DNA from: Neodiprion pinetum | Taxonomy: Eukaryota; Arthropoda; Insecta; Hymenoptera; Diprionidae | Assembly: GCF_021155775.2 (NCBI RefSeq) | Contig: NC_060235.2 | Location: 8,231,193 to 8,295,192, forward strand | DNA length: 64,000 nucleotides | Direction: 5' to 3' | Shown: positions 47,944 through 59,854 of the stretch, in pieces | How positions within the stretch are numbered: position 1 is the stretch's first letter | Layout of the letters: the number at the start of each line of letters is the position of its first letter | The notes under the pieces: model-generated | What the model was told of the DNA's origin: nothing | Databases searched by the model: none | The model's input: only the letters and a program-made list of their open reading frames with translations | Program-made: the position numbers and the translations under genes

Positions 47944-50106
47944 GACCCATCCTGATGTTAGGTACAACTTCTGGGGCCCAATTTTCACGTCCTAACATAT
48001 TGCATAAGTTGTTCTCGACGCGACATTTGGAATGAATATCAAAACTGTCTCGCCTGGATCAAAGAATGAAGAATATTTTGAATGTATCGTATTTTGTTAA
48101 GGTGTACCTCGTTTCTAGTGTCGACAAGTCTCGATCACCGCAGCCATCTTGATTTGCGTATTATCGTCGGAATCCTCGATCACCACGGTATCCCGTACGT
48201 CGTCGGATAATCAAAAACGCATCAGACATTCTTCTTCAGCCATTTCCACCGAGCGAGTTACTCTGACAGACACGGAGACTGAAGAGTTTCCAATATCTGA
48301 TAACCAAGAGCTTTGGAAAAGCCAAATATCCAACAACAGGTCTTATTATATTCACTGATGCCCAATGACGTGAAGATGGAATATCAAATGTCTTGTTCGA
48401 TGTTTATTTATGTGACAAAATTTTCTACATTTTATTTCTCAAATTTATTTACGCTCGATACTGATTTGAAACGGATTCCAATGTAAGTGCGAAAAATTTA
48501 ACTAGCTCGTTGGTTTAACGTTATCGATTGAAATCTTTGAAATATAGTTACAAACTATCTCTTAACCTGCATGTTTGATACATAGGGATCAGTAACAAAA
48601 TATGATGGAGGTCAGGATCTGTTTATCACTGGTGTCAATAACAATTGAAAAGATTTAACATCTGAAATGCCGATTCAAATCGTTTTTAATAACCCGCACA
48701 GCATTTTATATTGCCGCAATATTGAACAGATATTAAAATCTTGCATCATGTTTATAATATTGATGAAATTTTGTGCATATCTTTGATCGCAATATGACGT
48801 AACAATATCATCGTTGTAATGCTAGAAAATCACACTGCAATTCTGAATTACACATTTTTTTTTTTTTGTCACCTATAAGATATATTTTTTTAATATTCAG
48901 ATGTTATAGTTGGATGAATTTTTTATTAGGATAATTTTTCATGAAACTCTCTAATTCTAAAGAAATTTAATATAAATCACCAGAATTTAACCTAATAACT
49001 CACCTCTGAATTTTTCTCCTAATTATAATTACTTTTCCTCAAATTTGAAACCACGGAAACGAGAAATTGAAGAGTAAAAAAAAAAAATACGCAATTGAAT
49101 CTGAACGATTCAAATAAGCTATTCATATTTAAGCTTTCAGATGGAAACAAGACTGATGGAAACAGGTATTCAACATTTTAAATTATGGAATTCAATACCC
49201 AATAAAATAACCAATAAAAGCTATTATTACCCTTGCAATTATAATAAAAAACTATGAAGCCATTAGTAATTCTGACAGAATCTGCGCCTTGCTGTGGAAA
49301 TTTCATATTTTTGGTCAGTAACTGTTCGTATCATACACTTGACATTAAAATATGAAAGTCTCGAGCTTCGTCACTCTTCCTTCGGTAAGTTAATACTTGT
49401 TTAGTTTTCATTCTACTTTGATCAAATATTCTTTCAGTAATTTTATCCCTAGTTTTCAAACATGACACAAACTAAAGTTTCCACAACAACGTTCAAACTT
49501 TGACGAATAACAGTCGTTCTAAAAAGGGAATATTTTTTCTTCCACTTTCAGATTGACATGCAGAGGAGAAAAGGAAACAGATTTGCTAGTTTTAACTTCT
49601 TATACAGCGAGATTCAGATTCTGAGTCCAATAATCTCTCAATCTTGACCAATGAATTCCGCTTAATAGGGTCACATGACACGGTTAATTATACTACGAGT
49701 CAATCCCTCAACAAATTTCGTAATTACCTTCACCGATTCTGGTCGCTACGAAATTGCTGTAACATGGTATTTCAAATTGTCCTAATGTAATACGTTAGTA
49801 CCGGGAATACCAAGGGTTCCATTCCTCTCGAATAGCCTCCAGAAGTACCCCTGAGAATTTGTGGCCTCAGTGGAACACCTTTGACCACCGATTGATAGAT
49901 TTCCACGAAACAGTCGTATCTCAGCCCATTTCCCAACTACGTAACGGTATCAACGTCGTTAGAGTTCGATAAACCATATTTTCATTCGTACCAACAACGT
50001 TAACGATATTTTCTACGGTTGAGAAAGAAAAATGAAAAATACAGAACGCTGATTTAAATTTACAAACTGGAACGACAAAGGGGTGGCGCAGAAATTGATA
50101 CGGTTA
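47944..50106. other. Gene-free stretch
   Basis: No gene recognised. The frame at 48149-48358 (69 codons) reads SSAISTERVTLTDTETEEF in its middle. It looks more like soluble protein than most frames here and is preceded by CCGCAG and followed by CAG-GTCTTA, loosely like splice sites. It could be an isolated exon or chance. T runs lie near 48857-48867. Confidence 0.4.
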
Positions 50107-50109
50107 TAC

Positions 50110-50161
<52 letters not shown>
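50107..50161. repeat. AT microsatellite of about 55 bp
   Basis: Alternating TA, with two early interruptions, ending at AAATATAC. Likely length-polymorphic. Confidence 0.95.
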
Positions 50162-50164
<3 letters not shown>

Positions 50165-51279
50165 TACAAGAAGAGATGAGAGAAAGCGAAATCAATGAAT
50201 AAATAAAAGATGAAGATGAAAAATAGGCGGAAAATCCGCTTCGAGTGACGTAATAAATATTCAGTATATTTGTAAAATTTATTCGGGTAGAATTTAAACG
50301 CTATAAAGGATCTACCCGGCCGTCGAAATTCTATTCTATATACGGGTTATCACCTACACCGGAATCGATCGACGTCCCGTAAATACAAGTCTGAATAAAT
50401 GCATCAAATCCCAACCTGTTCGCGTTCTCCTGATCCATATTTTTCCATCCACCCTCCTCAGCGATCCGTCTGCCCGTCCATCTGTCCGTTTTTGTAAAAC
50501 CCGGAGGAATTTATTCCGGAAAAAGGAAAGGATTTGGAATGGAAAAAGGACGGTGTTATCTTTGATAAATTTTTTCTTTTTTTTTTTACATTTTTCTTTT
50601 TTTATTTCGCGATCTTGGGAGAGCTTCGTCGAGATTTGCGAGTTAGTTTTAACTGCTGCAAGATTGAGTACAAGAAGAATAAGAACAAGAAGCGAAGGAA
50701 GGAAAATAAAATAAATATGTGGTAGAAAGGCGCGAGTAAGATGATAATGCGAAGTGTTATCGGTAGAAAGGGTTGACTACTTCAGCGCCTTTGATTTTTT
50801 GTTCACCTTTTATTTTCCCACTTTTTTTTACAGTATCGGATGATAATTTTATCCAAAGAACAGATGGCGGGCAAGAATATATTTTGTGAAACTTTAAGGC
50901 AACGGGTGGTGTCGAGTATTATAGCAGAGTATAAATTTCAATACTTATTCTTTGTATAATGGGTATAATAGCGATTCAGGACGATAACTTTCAACTTTCG
51001 ATACGAGGCAGCAGCATGCAGTCTATTGGCAATAAATTGTTTCATACATTTTCACATGTTTCCCAAGACATTGGTGAGATTGCACAATCTTGCAAGTGAT
51101 TAGTAGTCGCAACATTGTTAAAATATCAAATTTCAAACTTGGCAAGGAAAAATTTTTTTTTGTTTCAAGTTAATGTATTTAAATAAATAACTTCGATTCT
51201 GAACATCGAATGATAAAAAAAATCTTCGTTTATTACTTATCAAGTTTGATTTTGTCGTTTTTACATTGATAAAAAATCA
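50162..51279. other. Gene-free stretch
   Basis: No gene recognised. T-rich low-complexity sequence lies near 50574-50605 and A/G-rich sequence near 50670-50712. Confidence 0.5.
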
Positions 51280-51691
51280 TCGGTCAACACGAATTTTGAG
51301 TATGGGTTCTAGATATCAAATTTTGATTTCTTTCGCGTAACTAATGAAAGAAAAAATGGGTTGAATAGACAAAGTTTGCTTTTGTAGCAACCAGAACGAT
51401 ATTTTTGATTTTCAGAAAAATTACCTATTTTCTCAAATACATATTGTAAATAACAATTACTAATTTCGTTTTCGCGTTTAAATCATTTCTATTTAAAAAT
51501 TCAATTGCGGAACTAAAGTTGGTTTAATTCTTATCTACAATAAATGTTTGAGAAAATGGGCAATTTTCCTTAAAATCCAAAGTATCGTTAACTAACTTTA
51601 TCTAATAAAACTATTTTTTCTTTCATTAATTACGTGGAGAAAATCAAAATTTGACATCCAGAACCCTGACTCAAAATTCATGTTAACCGGT
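51280..51691. mobile_element. Foldback element with arms of about 180 bp
   Basis: The left arm (about 51280-51463) and the reverse complement of the right arm (about 51520-51691) align end to end. The outer end reads CGGTCAACACGAATTTTGAG against CGGTTAACATGAATTTTGAG. Shared interior text includes GGGTTCT-GAT-TCAAATTTTGATTT, TAATGAAAGAAAAAAT and CATTTTCTCAAA. The spacer is about 55 bp. No coding frame and no clear target duplication were seen. The two arms differ at many positions, so the element is not recent. Confidence 0.75.
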
Positions 51692-51836
51692 CCAATCTAT
51701 ACAGTTCTGCTGTGTACCCATAAAAACATTTGGTAATGAATTTGTCTTGATTGCTGCTTTGCTAAGCGGCTTCTTTCACTCTACGTTAACGAAAGTTGGG
51801 AATAAACATAAGAAACCTTCGCCTCGCGATTATACC
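51692..51836. other. Short spacer between two elements
   Basis: Nothing recognisable between the foldback element and the 420-bp element. Confidence 0.5.
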
Positions 51837-51838
51837 TA

Positions 51839-52258
51839 CACTGTAAGAAATTTTTCGTTCCAATTACCGTTCAGTCCTTAACTAGTGTCATTTTTTACCA
51901 TAATCGAAAACTATAGTTCCAGGTACAAAATGAAAATTAGTTCTGCAGCTTTCACCAGAAAGTCTAGTATCCGTCACTATTCTTTCTCATTACGATCACT
52001 GTTACTATATTTTTTCGTAACTGTTGCGAAAATTTAATGCTTGTGCAACAATAAATTGACGTTAAAGCCTTGTTTAACTAAAAAAGTAGAGTAAACCGAA
52101 AAAATTTGTAATTGCCAAAAAATGATCGACAATAGCGTAAAATAGTTACGCGTACCTCGTTTTTCGTAATTCCAACGATATTCAAACAGTGTTTTTTAAC
52201 GATACCTGTATTACTGAATTTTTTCTAGATACTGTAACAGGTGAAATTTTTCTCAGTG
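51839..52258 (+). mobile_element. 420-bp CACTGAGAG-type MITE, copy 1
   Basis: It begins CACTGTAAGAAATTTTTCGT and ends GAAATTTTTCTCAGTG, so the inverted ends pair as CACTG(T/A)(A/G)AGAAATTT. TA flanks lie at 51837-51838 and 52259-52260. It aligns along its length with 55885-56310 in inverted orientation. The block 52025-52100 is nearly identical in the two copies (one difference in about 76 bases). No coding capacity. CACTG ends with TA target sites fit a Tc1/mariner-related non-autonomous element. Confidence 0.85.
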
Positions 52259-52260
52259 TA

Positions 52261-55086
52261 CATGAAGTTTACAACAAGATCAAAATGCTTCCGACTGTCC
52301 AAAAATCTTACTTACTTTCCTTATATTTTCAATGTCGAGGGTACTTTGCTGGGAATTCTAGTTAAAAAAATTTCCCCTCGTCACACATATTATATTGACC
52401 AAGTTCCAACCGCAACGAGGTTAAAAATGACATGAAAAAACGAGGCGCCGCGTCTCTCAGAGATGATAAAAAGAAGTGAAAAATGAACAAAAATCGGAAA
52501 AGATCGAGGAGCATGGGGATGAAGTTTGGCGAGGAAGTTTGGGGAGGAAACCGTGTTACAATAATGAGAAGCAAGTCGCGTCGGGAGTCCATTTCATTCC
52601 CGGAGTAGATCCAACTTTAAAACGGGCGAAGTTACGGCTTAATGGGAACGTAAAGGTAACAGAGTAAGGTGGGCAACCGGTGCTCGGTGCGACATCGAGT
52701 CCTTCCCCAAACCCGAACCGCGAGCGAGGAGGAAAAGCGAGTCGAAGTAAAAGAGAGGCCGCTTTTTTTCAAACTTGATTATCGGAATGAGCCTCGGAGA
52801 AACTTTCGAATGAAGCATCAGCGCCAACTCGAATTTCACAAAACTTTGAATGTGTGTTATTTCGGGTTGTTTGGAAGAAACGATTCGAATAAATGGAAGA
52901 CATTACGTGGTCACAGAACGCGAGATTTTTGTTTTAAGTCTTCCGGTCACGCGTTTCGGTTTTCTTTTTTTTTTTTTTTTAGTACAGCAGTGAAGAAAAG
53001 AATTCCGGATTTTGCATGGAATATTAAGAAGATGAGAAAATAAAAAAAGAATCAAAAAGGGTGTCACTGTAGTGGCTTCTGTGATTGAAAGGGTTAATTC
53101 CAGTTCTTATTTCGTTTGTCATTTTTGTTCTCCATTTGGGTTTTGACTGTAGGATAAACTTCACCTGTCAACACGCGTGGAGAAAAGGGGCTGGAAGGTG
53201 AGCATATAAAAAATTATGAAACCGTTTTAATGGGGATTTTGAATAGACGATTATTATGCATCTATTTTTGAGGTATGGAATTTTGATATCACTGGTGTAA
53301 TATGCAGATCAGGGACGTGTTAAAATAAAACTGTGAAACTGCCTAAAAATTGAATGACAGTGAAAAAATGAGATTGAAAATGATGAATTATACAGCAAGA
53401 ATATACAGGGGAAAATATGAAGTGAAAATTATGTGGATTTTGGTTCCTTGTTGTAGACTTATAACGACTGCTGATGATACATGCAGCTGATGAAAGAAAG
53501 TTTGATTTTTGTTGAAAATTTCGATCTGCTTTAAAATATATGCCACAATTCAGAAATCATAGAAAATCAATTTTCACTAATTGTGGGTTCGATTATTATT
53601 TTATTTTTTTTTTTCAATTGTTTTCAACAGTGATCGCTGTTTCAAATTTTACGATTTCCTTATCAGACTCGTGGCTTCAGGATATATAAACAGATCAGAA
53701 ATGTGTCGAATCAAAAACAAAACGAAAGTTAAACAGGGCAACTGAAGCTAGTTAAGTTGCACCTGATTTAAAAAAGCTTTTTCGTCTAGATAAACTGTTT
53801 CATCGATGAATTCAAATTGTAAACACTTAGTTTCGACGACTTCGGTAAAATCAGATTATTTCACTATTATTATTAATATTATTTTTTTCTGTACCGAAAA
53901 AACTGTCTAGTTTATTTAATTTCATTGAAAATTAGCTCATTCCATTCTTCAAAGAATTTTCAACAAATTGATTGAGATAGATTTTTTTCAAGTATCGTCA
54001 ATTGACAAAAAAAATCCAATATTTACAATCGTAACAGCTTACAGATGATAAATTTATGATTCAAGTAAAGATACGTTATTACCAGTCAAAATTTGACTTG
54101 GACAATCTGTGGAGAATTTATTTACGAACGAAGTCAAATAATGCTCATTAGAATCAGACAGTATGGATTTTTCAGTTAAAAATAACGCAATAATGTGGTA
54201 ATATCTATGATGTACTTAAAACGATGAGGTATTCACAGTTGAATTTTGGTGTTTTGACATTTTTTCCTCCATCGTGGGAACTTTTATACTTGAATGTTTC
54301 TACTCGGAAAAAAATGTAATGTAGAACTTACATCTGTTGTGGTGAACGTACGAACAAGTACTTTTTGGAATCAAATTTTCATCAATTGTCGTAGATCCAC
54401 CTGAGCATATTGTAATTCTTACCATCCGATTTGCAAATCTTGTCACAATTGACGTAGATTTAACTCCAAAAAAGTGCTGTCCATACATTCACCACAGGAT
54501 ATGTAAAATCTACAATATTTTTTCTATCCGTGTAGATTAGCTACAGTAACACTGTTCAAGCTTAGTTCCATAACGTTTTTGTTTCAACAATTTTTTCAAC
54601 CTGTGTGTATACCTTAAAGAGGCACATGAAGTTTATTGGAAAACCACAAACCATAAAATGAACCACGAAATGCCGATTTTGGCGTGGGTTTTGCGTAAGA
54701 ATCTTATACAAATCTAAGAGGGTCTGGCCGCGATCCCCTTTGCGGAAACGACGGCAGATACCTTATCGGGTTTTTCGCGGTAACGACAAAATTTCCTCTT
54801 CCTGGTTCGTGCCTATACCTTCCATACCTTCCTCGCTCTTTTGCGTACTTTCGTATAATACAAGAGGACGTTAGCTTCTCCGAATTGGCCGATCTGCAGA
54901 GGAATTGGCCGCGAACTGGGCGAAGCGCCGACCCGATCGAGTGGAAAATCAAAAATTGAGGCGATTACGATCAGCGATTTGGGCTGGCTGTCTCGGGGCT
55001 CGGATGTGCTTTTGCAAAGTGCCGCGCTCCTTGAGGACCTCCTATTGCTGGAACTTGTGCTCATTGTCGGATCAAACTGTCTTGGC
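52261..55086. other. Gene-free stretch with a GC-richer patch at its end
   Basis: No gene recognised. A patch near 52440-52800 has overlapping frames of up to 124 codons. A GAAAGGGTTAATTCC word lies at about 53088-53102. T runs lie near 52966-52980 and 53606-53616. The patch at 54.72-55.08 kb is listed separately. Confidence 0.45.
54813..55064 (-). other. Candidate exon, unrecognised serine/arginine-rich frame
   Basis: A minus-strand frame of 83 codons begins MSTSSSNRRSSRSAALCKST and ends GQFGEANVLLYYTKVRKRAR followed by KVWKV and a stop. It lies in a GC-richer island. Near its 3' end AGGAAG/GTATGG looks like a splice donor, so it could be an exon whose real continuation is elsewhere. A leucine-rich plus-strand frame overlaps it. 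No domain is recognised. Confidence 0.15.
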
Positions 55087-55135
55087 GGGGTTGAAATTCC
55101 GAATTTGAAAAGTTCCGAAAGCGCCGAATTCCAAA
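55087..55135 (+). repeat. Fragment sharing the end of the 42-43 kb TCGAAA region
   Basis: GGGGTTGAAATTCCGAATTT followed by GAAAAGTTCCGAAAGCGCC matches the reverse complement of 43262-43309 at about 42 of 46 bases. A second piece of similar word type (CGAAAACCCGACGGGCCAAA, then AAGATTCCGAAAATTC) lies at 55693-55738 and may be the other end of the same element. Confidence 0.6.
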
Positions 55136-55883
55136 TTTTTTCGTGGCGACGGTTGAAGTAAAGAAATCAAACTTTGCCGAAACATCAAAGTATTGGATGA
55201 TTTTGAGAATCACGGGTTTCGCAGTTTCAAACTTGGATCACGTGATCGCTAACGTATCAGATTCCAATGGATTTGCACGGAATCATAGTTCAATGTCTGC
55301 TGAACATTTTGGATGCCTGAAATTACAGTTTAGGAGCGTGTGATAAGAAATATAGGCCGCTGCTAATTGAAAACTGCGAATAGCTGACAATGATGTATCG
55401 TATGTGACAACGCCGTAATGCGTAATGTAGGTTAGGACCTGCTGCTGTCTTTTTCTGAACACTTTTTCATTCGCTCTCCGGCGTTTCGGAAAAAATAATT
55501 TTTGTGTATCGTCACTGTTTGTGGACGTTACCTTCGGCATTTTGGGAAGCGAGTAACCGTTTGTGCTTTGCGTGCTGGTTGAATGTAGTGAAAACATCAT
55601 GCGACGTTGCCACATCTAAATACCAACCCACGCAAATGAGAGCCAGAATTAACTAAACCAGCTATGTACCGACAGGACTACCTTAAATGGTCGAAAACCC
55701 GACGGGCCAAAGTTCCAAAATGCAAGATTCCGAAAATTCAAGTCAGGATAGAGCAAGGTTCTATCAAAGAAAATGATAATTTTTCTACTGCTCTTATCTA
55801 GGAAACATCATTAGAGCAAACTCAACCACTATACACTAGAAACAGTTAAAGTAGAATCTATGAAGTATGAAATAAATAACACC
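55136..55883. other. Gene-free stretch
   Basis: No gene recognised. A minus-strand frame of 110 codons (55615-55283) has no known domain. The TCGAAA-type words at 55693-55738 are the only structured part. Confidence 0.45.
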
Positions 55884-55884
55884 A

Positions 55885-56310
55885 CACTGAGAAAAATTTC
55901 ATTTGTTATAGTAAGTAGAAAAATTCAGTAAAACAGGTATCGTTAAAAAAAACTGTTTGAATATTGTTAAAATTACGAAAAACGAGGTTCACGCAACTAT
56001 TTTGCGGTATTGTCGATCCTTCGTTGGTAATCGCAACGCAAAATCAGTTTATTCGGTTTACTCTACTCTTTTAGTTAAACAAGGCTTTAACGTCAATTTA
56101 TTGTTGCACAAGCATTAAATTTTCGCAACGGTTGCAAGAAAATATAGTAACAGTAATCGTAATGAGAAAGAATAGTAACGGATACTAGACTTTCCGGTAA
56201 CAGTTGGAAAACTAATTTTCATTTTGCACCTAAAACTATATTTTACGATAGTGGTAAAAAATTAAAATAGAAATAGGACTTGTAACCGGAACTAAAAATT
56301 TCTCTCAGTG
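55885..56310 (-). mobile_element. 420-bp CACTGAGAG-type MITE, copy 2
   Basis: This is the inverted partner of 51839-52258. It starts CACTGAGAAAAATTTCATTT on the plus strand and ends AAAATTTCTCTCAGTG. The dinucleotide on both sides is CA (55883-55884 and 56311-56312) instead of TA. Internal similarity to copy 1 is strongest at 56053-56127. It contains no coding frame. Confidence 0.85.
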
Positions 56311-56312
56311 CA

Positions 56313-57214
56313 ATCGTGAAGTAACACACCAGGTTAATGTGGTATAATAAAAACGCAAGTGATAGAAACTGGCGTGAAGTTTTTCCTATTTTCGTCTAGT
56401 CAGAGCTCGCCGTTACAGTCGCAAGGTTACATATTCCTCTGGGAGATGGCATATAGCCGCAGCAGCAGCAGCGGTGGCAAACGACGACAAGGCTACTTGA
56501 TCATGGACGCTGCGAGAAGGTGAAAATGCCGAGAGAAGAATCGCGAAAATTCAGCAGCGATATAAAATCGTATACCTATGCAACGACTCTACTCACACGT
56601 AATAACACATCGACAGTCCCGACGCAAAAGCTTGCAAGCTCAACGGCGAGGGAGAATCGGGGTCCTTCAACACGATCTATCTGAGCATCCCCGGCGTTAA
56701 CGGATATTGCGGTGATAATCCCTCGGGAATGCGGCGGGCAGTCCAGTCGCCGTACAAGCACGGGAACAGGGTACGCGGAAGGTTAAAGGGCGTGAAGGTG
56801 GGAGTAGAAAGCGCTGGTTCCACGACTTCTTACGTGGCCCCGTCCGTCCAACAAGAAGGATGTCGAGCCTGGCACCATATTCCTCACGGCTTTCTTCCAT
56901 CGCGTGGTTTGTATGGTTCCAACCTCTTCCAACCTCTTCAAACCTCATTCTCACCCGGCTTTTCAACTCTAAACCTTCTGACATCCGCTACTCTGTGAGG
57001 GACGGCACGCTGCCGGAGAATATGACATCCTCTCGAACAAATTTTATCCACGGGTTTCTTCTAGGCTTTTAGTTTACCTCGAGCGTTATAGGTGTTATTC
57101 TTCCACTATTCCGTGGTTGTCCTACTTGTCGATTTTATACGTTGCTACATGTTCACTTTTTAGTGTGTTTCGGGATTTTCAAGATTCGTCATTTGAATGT
57201 GAACATCCGGCTAA
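56313..57214. other. Gene-free stretch, GC-richer
   Basis: No gene recognised. A short CAG/CGG triplet run (GCAGCAGCAGCAGCGG-like) lies at about 56458-56474. Overlapping frames on both strands (56697-56984 minus, 56729-56998 plus) show no known domain. Confidence 0.45.
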
Positions 57215-58015
57215 AAAGTTTCGTCGCATTGACCAAAATTTGGTCCTGGAAACGATATTTCAGGCTTGATATGCATTCGACTAAATATTATTTTTACGCA
57301 AACAGAAAACAAAATGTCTGAGAAAAGTTTTGACATCACAATACAATAGATTCTGTTGTAATTGAAAAATATTGACATAATTTTGTCAAGATTGTCAAGT
57401 GATTGTTTAACTATTGTAATTTGTGCTATATGACTTAAGTGCCACGTCCATACAACGACAAAGAAATATGCCATTGAAAATTGACATGCTAATACAATGG
57501 TATTAGACCTCGAATGATTTAATTCCGATGATCATACTGGACTGATGCCTGAAGCCATTCTCAATAACTGCTCGTCTTACTTCTCTTGCGAGAAAGGATT
57601 TCTGACGCGTCAAAGAAGAAATTTAGCCACTTGAATAAAAAATTTTGTAGACTTACGGTGTGAAATCTTATTTAACAGCGGTGATGAATTAATAGCTCTT
57701 GTGATTTCGTAAATTCGACTAATCTTTATCCACAGACAGTGGATTTAGTGGACTGTATGAAGCGATTTAGTTGAATCTACCGGAGGTTATTCAATATTTT
57801 GATTATACTATGAAAAAAGTATTGTTTCGTTAAATTGACTGAATTAAAATCGAGATATCGTATTTATAATTATATTTTATTCAATTCAATTGTTTTTACG
57901 AATGTGAAACAATTATTTTATTAGTTTTGGTATTTACAACAAAATATTGCGTCCACACGAGGAAATGTTTTACACAATGCGTATACAAATTCATTTTCTC
58001 AAAAAAGCAAAATGT
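57215..58015 (+). repeat. Three-copy dispersed repeat, copy B (longest)
   Basis: It starts near AAGTTTCGTCGCATTGACCA, passes ACAACGACAAAGAAATATGC and GGTATTAGACCTCGAATGAT, and continues with TGAAGCGATTTAGTTGAATC and TATTTACAACAAAATATTGC. The first 340 bp match copy A (7760-8180); the last 280 bp match copy C (44005-44290, opposite strand). A segment of about 190 bp at 57550-57735 is absent from copy C. No coding frame is conserved. Confidence 0.7.
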
Positions 58016-59850
58016 TACGTTGCAGAATCCTTATTCTTCAATCATCAACTTGCGATAATTTGGTTTCTGATTTGCGATTACATCTTCAGCTTCTGTTGCG
58101 TTTAACGTGTAAACGAAATGCTGTGGGAAAATTCATTTTCCAAAACTGATATATAACTTCTTTGGCCGCATTAAAGCAACAAGTATTATCCAGCTACTCT
58201 GTGACCTAAAATATCGAGAGTCTTCAGCCCGTCAGTCTCGAATCAGTTCATCAGAGAATTCGAGTTGATTACATAGGCATAAACAGATCACAACCATTCA
58301 GTGGAATGACTCGGTCTTCGTAATGTCTCAGGTTGAAAAGATCGTCTGACTTCGATTTTTACGGCCACAAACTGTTTGGGATAATAGCGTGTAACGTGAG
58401 AAAGGAGTTACAATTCTGGTTGAAAAATGTGGTCACCTTGATAATTTTCAAAATTGTCTAAAATGACAGACTTCTCTTCTAAAGAATTCTCGAAGCCCTG
58501 ATAATAGACAGAATTTTGAGGTCAAATTTGTATTTGAAAAAATGCTCGTTTCCGTCAGGCCTGAACTTCCAAAAAATTGAAAATCAGTGATTCCATAAAA
58601 TGCAAGTTGACACTAGGTATATGAATTGAGAAAAAGTGAACGAGAACTACGGGTTCAGAATTTAACGACAAATAAGAATATACGCATATCGTAGACGACG
58701 GCTGCGAGTTGGAAAATTGACGTCTCCGAGTTGCTCGTAAGTTGATGGAAGCTGAAAGAAATCGCTAGATCAAATTCTGTGATCGCCTCAACTTTGACGA
58801 ATTGATCAAAAAGAATATTCTTAACAAGTCGGAGCGAGGGTGTAGAAAAACTCGATGAGATTCACGTTACGTGTTCGACGAAGTGCAATACCTTGGAAAA
58901 ATACTCTCAAATCCAGAATATCAATTCTTGAATTTCACGCTTCACTATCCGCGGCTGGTTGACGTTATTTTACGAAAGGATCTGCAGCCCTGTTCGCATA
59001 TGGAGATTCGGTTTTGGTTGTAACACAATAATATATTCGGTCTCGACAAACCGTTCGTCGTAACGGTCTAGACAGTCGGGATGTTTTTACGCCTTGTAAG
59101 CCGTCGATCGTTTCTTTTATTTCACTGTTTCACTACCGTTTACCGTGCTCGTATATATTTACCGATAAAGACGAACAGACGGCGGCGATAAACCTTGCCG
59201 GGAATCACTGACAAGTATCGGAACTGTTCGGTAAAAAGCTTGGATAACGTGCTGAGGAAAATGATTTCAAGCAGTCGAAAAGAACAAGTTCCAGAATTTC
59301 CCACCTTCGGCTTACCACCGTGAATAAGAATTTTTGACGCGCAGTTTTTTATTCTTGCAAGTAACTCAACGATGGCCAGGTTGATCTTTCCAAAATCTAA
59401 CCAGTTCCAAGTTAAGTGAAACGAAATCAATGGACTATAAATTACATCGAAATCGGTCGATCCGTTTTCAATTTATTTGACAGCAAAAAAAAAAAAAATA
59501 TACATTTTCAAAAATAACCTAGAAATAGTTCATTGTCAGACGATTTCACTCAAAATTTAATCAATTATGACGTCATAGGGCAAGGTATCGATAAGGATTA
59601 AAATTGTCGAGTAACGACTAGTTTAAAAACGACGTTGAAGGTACTCGATGTACAAAGAAGACTTCTAATTTCCGAGCTCTAAATCCGTACCAGCCAGTGC
59701 AGCTTTCCTTGACCAAGCGCCGTAAAAGCTTGGATAACTTTCCTGGCTTCGCGCAGCTTGTTCATAAGCTCCAGGCATTTCGAATTGTGCTGAAACTCAT
59801 ATTTTGCTAGACATTGGACGAAACTCGTAAAAACAGTTACACAGAGGGCG
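58016..59850. other. Gene-free stretch
   Basis: No gene recognised. A minus-strand frame of 96 codons (59430-59140) and the end of a longer minus-strand frame (59679-59854) lie here. Both read as plausible protein but match nothing I know. A shared 14-base word, AAAGCTTGGATAAC, occurs near 59236 and 59727. Confidence 0.45.
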
Positions 59851-59854
59851 TATA

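Noticed and set aside
58700..59850. Minus-strand chemoreceptor-like gene
   Set aside because: Two minus-strand frames looked protein-like, but no transmembrane pattern or family signature could be shown, and the intervening sequence has stops in all frames.
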